DNA of 64,000 nucleotides from assembly GCA_032718565.1 (NCBI GenBank), contig JAVGVS010000019.1, forward strand, positions 3,212,544 to 3,276,543, written 5' to 3'. Made by a program: the position numbers and the translations under genes. The notes under the pieces were generated by a model. It was given only the letters and a program-made list of their open reading frames with translations, had not been told where the DNA came from and did no database searches. Of the stretch, positions 25,150 to 35,400 are shown one piece after another. Numbering within the stretch: the stretch's first letter is position 1; the number at the start of each line of letters is the position of its first letter. Origin of the DNA: Distichodus sexfasciatus (taxonomy: Eukaryota; Chordata; Actinopteri; Characiformes; Distichodontidae).

Positions 25150-25757
25150 AATTCTGTCGTCTTGCTCTCTCGCTTCCAGCTGTCACGCTAACGTTAGCCG
25201 ACTAGCTTCACTCGAGCTAACGCGCTACAACCTCTGTGAATACGGACAGTGCGGACATGCGCTTAGCCGATAAAATCCAAAACTTAGATGCAGCAACTCC
25301 GGTTAAGGGCACCACGAACACGAACTATGCGAATTAAATTCGGTACCTGAGCTCCGCTGGCGATGTGTCGCACTGTTTTTCTATTAGAGATGATAATGTT
25401 CTATATCAGCTCCCCCTTTCCGCATTTCCGGGGTAAACACGACGGTGTAATACGTCATCAGCAAGGGACGGAGCGGATGTCGGATGTGTACTGCTAAGTC
25501 ACAACAGAAAGCCACCGCTAAACAGTATATAGTTTATATAATATTCCTTGTAGAAACGTTCCAATCGTGACATTGAATCATGATTACTTTGAATTTTGAA
25601 TTATTAGATTTGTTAAGGCGGGAGCGACGCTGTTTCCGTTGGGACTAACAATTTCCGAACAAGACCAAGTTATTTTATAGCTCGTATACGTGGTAAAATC
25701 AGAGCCAAAATCAACTCGTGGATTAGACGTGTTTACCAACGTGTGAAAATAATCAAA
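25150..25757. promoter_or_regulatory. shared divergent promoter of ube4a (-) and phykpl (+)
   Basis: CpG-enriched sequence between the ube4a first-exon donor (25347, CTCAG|GTACC read on the minus strand) and the phykpl ATG at 25758. It contains ETS-like GCATTTCCGGGG near 25421 and a CRE-like TACGTCATC near 25451. The facing 5' ends about 350-400 bp apart suggest a bidirectional promoter; start sites are not mapped. Confidence 0.5.
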
Positions 25758-28700
25758 ATGGCCAAGGAAATGTTCCCAAAGGAACACACTCTGCAGATGC
25801 GCAAAAGGTTGATCGGGTATGATGGACAAAGTTGATGTTCTTCTTGTTAATGAGAGAGCAGAGTTTTCCTGTAAAGCAACTCTTGCTAGGCATAATGTCA
25901 AGCTTGTCCAGTAGGAATTTCCTTACCTCTCCCTTCGAGATTCAGTGGTCAAGAATTCTTTGTTACATAAATTATTTTAACATGTACTAAATATAAATCA
26001 GATCCCGACCTAAAGACTGAGCAAGAAACATTAGGGCCACCAATAATAAATAAATAGATAAAAAAAAGAGCATGTTGACCAGATTTTTTTCTTTTCTCTA
26101 ATGAAAGTTGTCTACTGGATTTTTAATTGCTTCTACATGTATGTATAGAATTTGTACTTCACACATATAAAGCTATAAACCTAGATTCATTGAACGGTAT
26201 TGTATGCTGCTAACACCTCAGAGTCCTCTCTTGTCTTGTAGGCAGTCATGTCGACTCTTTTTCCCCCACGACCCTGTGAAAATAGTGAGAGCAAGAGGAC
26301 AGTATCTATATGACGAGAATGGAACACAGTACCTTGACTGCATCAGCAACGTTCAGCATGGTCAGTGAATATCATCTTCATTATTTAAGGATTAAGGAGG
26401 ACCTCACTCCCACCAGCTTAACCTTACTGTACACAGTGAAATTATGTCTGTTACCTGATTTGGTCTGAAACCAACAAAAGCTAATATCCGAAGTGTTATT
26501 GGTTTTGGAACTTTTTGGTTCATGTTAGCTCTCTTTTGGCATGTATAGTGGAATGGTTTGGTTTTGGTTTGGCATCAGATTTTATTTTGGAAATGCAAAG
26601 ATCATTTCTAAAATGAGGGTTATTGGGTTATTGCCAGCACGAAAATAAGCTACGCAGTAAATGACTTCTCTAATATGCACATTATGTTTTCTTTAAACAC
26701 TTGCATGTTTGACGTTAGCTTTGTGTGTCTTGCAGTGGGACATTGCCATCCTGCCATCACTCAAGCTGCTGTGGCTCAAATGGAACTTCTTAATGCAAAC
26801 ACCAGATTTCTCCATGACAACATTGTGCAATATGCAGACCGACTCGCAGCCACTTTGCCCAAGAAGCTTTCTGTTTTCTACTTTGTCAATTCAGGGTAAG
26901 CATAGCATCCATGTTAAAATTAAAGCACATTGAATGACCCATGTGTATGTGTATGAGAATGTGCTCTATAAATAAACTTGCCTTGCCCTGCCTAAAGGAA
27001 TAAGAACTTGTCATTGTTATTCTGTGGAAGTATTTCCAGGACCTGGTACTGAAGTACTCAGTAAATGGGCATTGTTTCCTTAATTGATTTTATCCATTTT
27101 AGTGAATTCATGTTAATTTGTTGAGGAAATTGAGTCAGGTGTGTTTGAAGGAGAGAAAAGACTGAAAGGCTGTTGAAGGACCAAGACTGTGAAACTGTGT
27201 TGTGTAAACCAGCCACAGTGTCTCTTTTAAACATTTTTCTGCTCCTGAAGCTCAGAGGCGAACGATCTCGCTCTCCGTTTGGCCCGCCAGTACACTCAAA
27301 ACCATGACGTTATAGTTCTGGACCAGTAAGTGTTCCAATTCTAATTTTTAAGGTTACCCTTGGTTTTCTTCAAATGTTAAACTGTATTTGTTACTGAGTC
27401 TGTCTCGTCGTTCTTCCTCTCTTAAGTGCATATCACGGGCATCTAACTAGTCTCATCGACATAAGTCCTTACAAGTTCCGGAAACTGGAAGGCAAAAAGG
27501 AGTGGGTTCATGTGGTGGGTAAGAAACTGAGAGTACAGAATGTTTCGGCATCTGTTTGTTGCTCTTGTACACACCTTATATGGTTTTGTGTTGGTGCAGG
27601 CGCCTCTCCCTGACACATACAGAGGCCTTTATCGGGAGGATCATCCTGATCCAGCACAAGCTTATGCAGACTCTATAAAACATCTTATTGACGAGGCGCA
27701 CAAAAAAGGAAGAAAGGTATGATATTGTTTGCTGAAATAAATATAAAGGTATTAAAAAGTATGTATATTTTTAAAATAAAGCTTTGTATTTTTAAGTATA
27801 ATCATTTCTTGGTTATTTAGACCTTTTTCTTTTTGTCAAAAGATTTCATCTTTCTTTGTGGAGTCCTTACCCAGTGTAGGGGGACAGATCATTTTACCAC
27901 CTGGTTATTTTCAAAAAGTTGCACAGTAGGTGTCCTCATTAAAACTTTTTTTTGGCCCAATGATTTTATTAAATCCTGACCAAATTTGAAAAAGGAAAAC
28001 ATATAATTAGCGTTCATGTTTTGTTCTGTATTTAATGAACTCAGATATTTCTACTTAATAAGTAATACATGAAATCAAATCCGAATAAACATTTTTCCCA
28101 CAGGTACGTTCGGGCTGCAGGAGGAGTGTTTGTAGCTGATGAAATTCAGACAGGCTTTGGCCGTGTGGGAAGCAACTTCTGGGCCTTCCAGCTTCAAGGT
28201 GAAGACTTTTGTCCTGATATCGTGACTATGGGCAAACCCATGGGAAATGGCCATCCGCTAGCCTGTGTGGTCACCACTGAGGACATCGCCGCTGCTTTTA
28301 CAGACAATGGAGTGGAGTATTTTAATACCGTAAGTAAAGATTATTACCAATGTCAGAAAATATCAATATATAATTTATTGGTCAGCAGGTTATTTTATCA
28401 ATGCGTTTAGGGGCATTTTTTAATTAATATGAGAATATTAAAATATTTGAATATTCAAATGAGATGCCTAACTTCAGCTTTGGATATTCTGGGAAAATAG
28501 CTGTTGGAAACAAACCAGCAAACCTTTGCAACAAAGATTATTAAGGTTTCATCCAGAATATAACCAGTGAAGATGTTTTTTGACCAATACCTTTCCTTTT
28601 TGTAGACCGAAATTTGCAGACTACTTAACAATTTCATTACCGTTTTTATTCTGAATTTAAGTTTAAGTCCAAATCTAAGGGAGTGAGGATTTGAACCGGC

Positions 28701-30232
28701 AAACGTCCGGGGCCAACTCCCTAACCGTTATGCTACCAGCTGCCCTTTGTCAGTTAGTCTGTAGTCTTGTCTGAAAAATGCTGATATAGCTATAATTATC
28801 TGGAGTTTTTCTGATTATCTAGGGCCCTATGATTTCTGCGATGCGGAATCGCGGAATTCAACAAATAAAATGCAGAAAATGTTCTGCTGAACCCCATTAC
28901 TTTGTTGAAGTTGAATAACATTCATTTAATGTGATTTTTCTTCTATTGTATTGTTCTTTTTTCCCATCGAATCCATAATTAGACACTTTTTAGGTGAATA
29001 AATATGATTATAACGTAAAACAAGGAATTCAAAAGAATAAAAATGGAATAAACGGAATTCAGGAAAAAATTAAACAGAATTTAGGAAAAAACAAAATGGA
29101 TTTCATAGGGCCCTAATTATCACTGTTTAAAAAAAGCATTTCCATTCTTTAGGAACAAATCTAATGACTTTATGCGTCATTTTTATTTCCTTGCAGTTCG
29201 GAGGGAATCCAGTCTCCTGTGCAATTGGGCTGGCAGTGCTGGATGTGATTGAGAAGGAGGACCTGAGAGGAAATGCAGTCCGGGTTGGAGGTCACCTCAA
29301 GGAGCGCCTCAAACATCTTCAGGACAAACACCCCATCATTGGGGACGTGCGGTGAGTATACTCTGTACTTTTTGCACTTTACATATCACTTTTATAGACT
29401 TTAAAACTGGAGCAGTTGGTAGTGTAACTGTTACGGAGTTGGTCCTGTAATCGGAGGGTCGCCAGGTTAAGTCCCGGACTAGTAAAGGTACCACAGAGGT
29501 ATCAGCAAGGTACCGTCCACAAGCACTGCTCTCTGAGCACTGATAGAGCTGCCCAATGCTCCCTTACAGATGGGTCAAATGCAGAAGTCACATTATATTG
29601 TGGTGAACTGTGTGCTGTGTTGTGTTCACAATGAAAAATAATCACTCGCTTTAATTCATTTAACTCTCTTGAATCTCGATTGCCTTCAAGGTCATTTATT
29701 TGACATGAGAAATTAATCCTGATTGATGTAGACACTGCGGTGTTATCGTCCAGGCCTTTGTATTTTAAACAAGAATGTTCTCCCCTCCCTCCTCTGCAGT
29801 GGTGTGGGGCTTTTTGTGGGGTTTGAACTCGTAAAAGACCGAGTGGATTTAACACCAGCAACCGAGGAGGCAGCGCTGATGGTTAGGAGGTAGGAAGTTA
29901 TGTTAAATCAAGATTAATCTTTATTGACTAAAAGGTTTATACAAAATTATTTATCATTTTTCTTCATCAGGCTGAAAGAGAAGCATATATGTGTGAGCAC
30001 AGATGGGCCGTGGGAAAACGTCATTAAATTTAAACCTCCGATGTGCTTCAGCATGGAGGACGCAGAGAGGGTCACTGATGAAATTGATCACATTCTACAA
30101 GGTGGATTTTTAATGACTTACTTCTGAAATCTTGCTGCCTAAGATCTGGATTTTAGAAGGAATCATTAATGAACTGTTTGGTTGTTTTTAGAACTTGATG
30201 CTTCGTCAAGATCTGCACAAGAGATGCAATGA
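25758..30232 (+). CDS. phykpl: 5-phosphohydroxy-L-lysine phospho-lyase (PLP, class-III aminotransferase fold), complete
   Basis: Exons: 25758-25816, 26242-26360, 26736-26895, 27251-27325, 27427-27514, 27600-27716, 27843-27925, 28104-28329, 29197-29351, 29800-29889, 29971-30101, 30192-30232. All phases join, giving 447 residues (human 450). The enzyme cleaves 5-phosphohydroxy-L-lysine, a product of hydroxylysine breakdown, to ammonia, phosphate and an aminoadipate semialdehyde. Visible family features are DPVKIVRARGQYLYDENG, the SGS phosphate-binding loop (about 112-114), LDHAYHGHL, VADEIQTGFGRVG with the cofactor-binding Asp246, and DIVTMGKPMGNGHP with the Schiff-base Lys278. The close paralogue ETNPPL (ethanolamine-phosphate phospho-lyase) is the main alternative. 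The short C-terminus without a Ser/Lys-rich tail, and PLPDTYRG rather than PTPDTYRG, favour PHYKPL. A hAT-like element sits in intron 8 and a SINE in intron 9. Confidence 0.92.
28675..28748 (-). repeat. tRNA-derived SINE head
   Basis: Read on the minus strand it begins GGGCAGCTGGTAGCATAACG and contains a B-box-like GGTTCAAATCC. It lies in phykpl intron 8. Confidence 0.55.
28820..29115. mobile_element. hAT-like nonautonomous element in phykpl intron 8
   Basis: 296 bp with inverted termini TAGGGCCCTATGA and TCATAGGGCCCTA. ATTATC is repeated directly on both flanks (28814-28819 and 29116-29121). The body is shared with the longer copy at 30754-31632. The 6-bp flanking repeat is shorter than the usual 8 bp of hAT elements, so the superfamily call rests mainly on the terminus and on the relic in the longer copy. 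Confidence 0.75.
29405..29655 (+). repeat. tRNA-derived SINE, near full length
   Basis: The head contains an A-box-like AGCAGTTGGTAGTGTAAC and a B-box-like AGGTTAAGTCCC; the body is GGTACCACAGAGGTATCAGC; the tail is GGGTCAAATGCAGAAGTCAC...TTCACAATGAAAAATAATC. Partial copies occur at 16185-16330, 21700-21815, 28675-28748, 34262-34415 and 40573-40690. It lies in phykpl intron 9. Confidence 0.7.
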
Positions 30233-30410
30233 TGGTTAGTAACATGTTGAATTACATTTATATAAGCACTAGACATGGCCTCATGATATGATTTATATTA
30301 ACTTAAAATAACCAACATGCAGAAAAACTGTCCCTTTTTACACATTAGAAACTAAGACCTGGGGGAAGAAATGTGAAGGACAGAGTAAATGCTAAGACAC
30401 AGAAGTGAAA

Positions 30411-30416
30411 ATTAAA
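30411..30416 (+). terminator. possible variant poly(A) signal for phykpl
   Basis: ATTAAA, 179 bases past the phykpl stop and upstream of the LINE fragment. No canonical AATAAA was noticed in this interval. Confidence 0.35.
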
Positions 30417-30753
30417 ACACTCACTGCTTGAGCAGGAATTTAGAGTTTTGTAGGAAATCCCACGTAGAAAAACAAGTCTTGGATTTAGCAGAACTCATTT
30501 TGCACAAACACAGCCATGCTTTTTCATTACATTTGGTACAGATTTTTGTAAAATCTGTTTAGCTTCTCAGGGGTTATATAGGTTCGCATTAACCATTTGT
30601 ATTGCAGAAATCTAAAATTTGCATTTATTGTTTGTTTATTGACCCTAGAGCAAGCCATTTTCCAATCGTCTTGCGTTATATCACACTCTAACTCTTTCCT
30701 CCATGCTGCCAGTTTACAGAGTGTATTTTCAAATGAGTGGGATATCAATAAAG

Positions 30754-31632
30754 TATGATTTGCGCGATGCGGAAAATGAGTTGCGGACAATGCGGACAGA
30801 ATCGCGGAATTCAACAAATAAAATGGAATCCGTTGTAAAACGTGGAATGTCGTATAATTCGCTGATATCGGTGTGTGGGCAAAGCAAAGCAATGGCTTCT
30901 AATCAATTTTGGCCACTGCAGCCCCCTGTACGTGTTACCTGTTGAGGAGGGACTGAGCTTTCCACACACACAAACGCACAGACACAGAGGGGGAAACGTC
31001 AACGGTCAGCTATGGCAAAGAGGCTGAAACACTAAAGTCCTCAAAAAAATTATGGAATTGGAGTGTCAGTGCTAAGTTTAGAGCAGAACAATACCCAAAT
31101 GATTTTTATGAATCGGGAGAACAACGATAGAATGCACCCGCAAGAACACGTGACGACCACTTACAGTCAAAAACTCACATCAGAAACGTTTGGTTTTGCA
31201 CGAAGAAATGAATGTTGTTTGTTGTTTACAGGTAAATGTTTTACCAAAGCAGAAAATGTTCTGCTGAACCCCAGCACTTTGTTGAAGTTGAATGTAATTT
31301 AATGTGAATGTTTTTTTCTATTGCATTGTTTTTTCCCTCATCCACTCCATAATTAGACACTTTTTAGGTGAATAAATATGATTATAATGTAAAACAAAGA
31401 ATTCAGAAGAATAAAAATGGAAAAAAAACCTGAATTTAGGAAAAAACAAAATGGATTTCCTAGGGCCCTAATTATCACTGTTTAAAAAAAAAGCATTTCC
31501 ATTCTTTAGGAACAAATCTAATGACTTTATGCGTCATTTTTATTTCCTTGCAGTTCGGAGGGAATCCAGTCTCCTGTGCAATTGGGCTGGCAGTGCTGGA
31601 TGTGATTGAGAAGGAAATTTCATAGGGCCCTA
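30754..31632. mobile_element. composite hAT-like element carrying a copied piece of phykpl
   Basis: Bases 30754-31470 match the element in phykpl intron 8 but are longer, including an internal relic near 31063-31180 that reads KFRAEQYPNDFYESGEQ and DDHLQSKTH, like the CGGBP1-type finger linked to hAT elements. An internal TAGGGCCCTA (31461-31470) marks the original right end. It is followed by 145 bp of host sequence (31471-31615): 83 bp of the 3' end of phykpl intron 8 plus 62 bp of exon 9. A second element terminus, TTTCATAGGGCCCTA, ends at 31632. The left terminus has lost the first bases (TAGGGCCC). Confidence 0.75.
31471..31615 (+). pseudogene. transduced fragment of phykpl (intron 8 end plus 62 bp of exon 9)
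   Basis: Identical to 29116-29258 except for two extra A in an A-run, and it includes the intact acceptor TTTCCTTGCAG. Exon-derived bases are 31554-31615. If spliced in the phykpl frame, the reading frame would meet TAG in the element terminus eight bases on (ATT TCA TAG). Confidence 0.85.
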
Positions 31633-32412
31633 TAATTCCTTTCCTTAAATTATCTTTTATTACATATTTCTCAATTTGTGTATGAAGAGGTTTCCTCAGT
31701 GTACGTCGTATGGCCCTGTTTTGCATAAATAAAACTTCTAAGTTGCAGATATTTAAAAAAAAAAAATGTTGTTAATTTTATACTTACTTCTAAGCTCTTC
31801 AAATGTCCTTAATGTATCTGAGTTACTTTGGTATAGGTCCTTAATATACTTTATACCCAATCTGCTCTTCCAGGTGTAAACTCTTGGTTGCCCCATATTG
31901 GACTGAACTGAGACAGAAGATGCTCATCTCCTAAATACTTGTGAACTTCAGACCAAACTTGTGTCATATGTTTAACTATTGGATTTTTGGTTTGCCTCCA
32001 TAATCGTTTGACCGAATCTGAATACAAGTGTGCGGGAAGGAGTAATGTCAAATCTTGAGTCTCCATTTCCAGCCATGCTTTTTATGCACTTTTTTAAATT
32101 TTGTATGTGGTGATTGTGGAGATTTACATAAAAATTTAAAAAAGTATAAAGAAAAAGATCCTCCACATAATCTTTATTAAACACTATATCACCAATATTA
32201 TTCATATACACTATATTACACTCTCTTTAATTATCTTTACATTACATTGTTAAAAATTCCATGTTTACAAACAGTTAAACAAAGTCATAATTTGTAATAT
32301 GCATCTCAAAGAAGTAAACAGATTTCAAATGAATCCATCCGCTTTTCATGTGGTTTTCATGTTGTTTTTCTTACATAATCTTCAGCAGATTGACTTGGCA
32401 GCAGATTGAATT

Positions 32413-32418
32413 TTTATT
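32413..32418 (-). terminator. poly(A) signal for nherf4
   Basis: AATAAA on the minus strand, 74 bases past the nherf4 stop. Confidence 0.75.
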
Positions 32419-32491
32419 GGTTTAATGATGGACATAATTCCGACGTTGCCTCGCCTCGTATTGCAGATGATCAAGGCTAGTCGTAAACTCT

Positions 32492-35400
32492 TCACACAAA
32501 ATAGTCTGAGTCTGTTGAATCTTGAACCTGCAAAAATTAATAGAAATATAAACATGTTCAGCTAACGCTAATAAAAGAAATCAGTGGTGATTCTGTTTGA
32601 AATGTTTTCTCTCTCCCTCCCTCCTTATCTCTTTCACACACTATCTGACATTTTATCTTACACACTATCTCTTTCTCTCCCTTAATCTCTCTTCCTCTCT
32701 AATCTCATCAGCAGGGTGGAAGTAACCACTGTAATTAAGTCATTTTTTCTAGGTACTTGTACTATAGTATATTTTTAGGTCTGTAAATTTACTTGTAGTT
32801 CTACGAATTAAAGTAAAAAAATCGAATTCACGACTTTTAAAATGATTTAATTACTGTTTACAGTAGAGGTCGACCAATATTGTTTTTCAGGGCCGATATC
32901 GATACCAATTATTGCTAGTTAATGGGGCCGATAACCAATATGTAAAAAGAGAAAATCTCCATCAAATTTTGAATTTTACAAACACCAAGCTCAGCTTAAA
33001 CTCTTCTCCTTCTCGGAGCTTCACACTGCGCTCGTGTGTGAGTGTTGTGAGTGACCACAAGGCTTCAACGTTGATTAGAGACTACTTGTGTGATATAGCC
33101 AATCAGAGACTGTTGTGGGCGGGACATTAAATGAAGCAGCGAGTCAAGAGCAAACACCACAGAGAGTGGAGCCACAGAAGAGCACCTTGTAATTACTTGA
33201 TATCGGTGATAGTCAAAATTAGAAACTGATACGTAATAAGCAAAATGCCTAATGTCGGCCCCCAATAATCATTCGATTCTTACTTCACAGCCACAATTTG
33301 AATTAATATTTGGATGTTTTGGTAGCCTGTTAGGCCCCACAGAAGCCATATCATTTTAGTGAGACCATTTTCAAAACTTGACTTGATTGTACTAGGAACA
33401 TGAGCTGTAATATTTATTCAATAAATATCAATGGCTAAAAAGTAACTAGTACTAGTGAGTAGTTTTTGAGAAGAGTACTTAGTATTATTTCAGCAGTGTA
33501 ACAGTACTTGTACTTAAGTGCAAATCTTCAGCACTTTTAACACCACCCCTGCTCACCGGTGTGCTGTGCAGGATCAGGCTGGGCTTGATTGGCAGCTTGT
33601 GTTTTCGGAGTTTCTCATACCCGTCCCTCTCCACCACCAGCAGCCTGAGAGTTTCGCCGGCCTTCTGAATCAGCTGGACCACCTCCTCCAGCTGTTCGTC
33701 CTCCACGTTCCATCCGTTCACCTCCACCAGCACGTCTCCTTCCCGCAATCCCGCTCTCTCTCCAGCACAGCCGGCCGCCACCTGGAGGGGGAAAAGCAAG
33801 ACGACAAACGCACAATGAGGGTCATTTACCATGTTTAAAAACAATCACCAACCGTTCTTAAGAAGAAATTTGTTCTTAAATTCCACTTCTGTAGCTTTGA
33901 CAAAGATCCTAGATGATACTGTAAGGTTGCAGGCCAGATTCTGGAGAGAGTCTTCCAACCCTGATAGACATGTAGACACACACAGACTCTCATCAGAGTT
34001 CCCTGAGCTTTAACATCCACAACTGACGTATTGCTATGTCCTGGACTGCATACCGACTGTTTTCCTGTTCTGCCCTTGTGTGTATCGATCCTTGTTTCGT
34101 GTTTCTTGACTATTCTGTTTTTGCACTATTTTGTGAACTGTCTCTACTGGTTTTAACTGTGTCTGTTTTATTGATACAATGCCAATTTTTGCAAAACCCC
34201 TCCTAAAATCAAGACTGCATTTACCGTACTCTGCATTTGGGTCCACTGAGTAACTCTTACACATTGGCAGGGGTGTAGCACCAAATTCTGGGCCCTATAC
34301 ACAAGCAGTCTCCACGGACCTTGATCATCAGTACTTCAGTGGTACCTTTACCGAACCGTGACTTCACCCTTTGAAGATGGAGCCAACTCCCTAACCGTAA
34401 CACTACCAATGGACCCGTTCATCATTAAAAGAACAAACTTGCAAATGAATTATGACGAATATGTCGTGAATCTGTCATATTCTTTTCTTAAGAACACATT
34501 TCTGAAAAAATGTTAAAAATTGTTGAATTAAGAGTTAAATATTGAATGTTGTTAGAAGTAAGAAATTATTGAACAAGGCCCAATGTCTGGAAATGATTGA
34601 GCTTGAGGCTTTGATTTTGTTAATAATCTGATGTTGTAGAAGAACAGTACATTATGCTGCTGATAAATTCAGTAGGATAATAAATGCAAGATGGGAACCT
34701 GGCCAATGTAGGTCCCGGGTCTGTTTTGGACGCAGGCCAAGTTGAAGCCAAATCCCGAGGTCTCCTTGTGAAGGACGCACAGCCGGGGACAGGGCAGGTT
34801 GCTGTGCATGTCTTTGCGAGGCCGAGTGAGTGTGGGGAAACGTTCTCGTTTTGGAATGTTTTCTTCATAAAACAGCAATGGTGATATGCCCAGCTGTGAA
34901 CAAAATCAGCCAAGAAAATGCAATCAATCTATGAAAAGTGTTTTGTCACCAAATCTAGTCGCAATAACTATTTTTTGGTTTGATTTGTATGGAGTAAAAA
35001 ATATCACAATACAGATATGTCGTTAAAACTAACCAAAGCACTACGAACTAACAGAATGAAGGAAACCAACCAAAAAGATAGACACCAGCCCCTGAGCTTG
35101 GTTGATTATTTGCTGCACACTTCTCAATTTTCTGCTCACTCCTGAAATTAAACCTCCTAGCTTCACAATTAAAAATGGAAATCTGTCAGAAATTCCAGGC
35201 CTAATAACGATGTGCCAAAACTATCATCTAAAATGCTGCTCCTGGACACTAAATACTACGCAAAGATTCTGAACTCTCATTGTCCCTATTTTTGATTGGT
35301 TTCATTCATTCTCTGCGCTTGTGTCTATTTTGTGTCATACATCCGGCAGTGATCTCACTCCATAGATTTCAATTTTATCACACTTAAATTATGCTCTTTC

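Larger units (their letters stand above)
30486..32215 (-). mobile_element. LINE ORF2 relic (L1/Tx1-like), interrupted by a hAT-like element
   Basis: Minus-strand coding remnants lie at about 32215-31633 and 30753-30486. They include KNPIVKHMTQVWSEVHKYLG, FSPIWGNQEFTPGRADWVYK and, after the interruption, NANFRFLQYKWLMRTYITPE, typical of the C-terminal part of fish L1-type reverse-transcriptase proteins. The frame resumes across the insertion at 30754-31632. It is truncated at both ends and non-functional. Confidence 0.65.

Noticed and set aside
25758..30232. Alternative assignment of the PLP enzyme as ETNPPL
   Set aside because: The short C-terminus and several diagnostic segments fit PHYKPL better, although the two paralogues are close and a tree would settle it.
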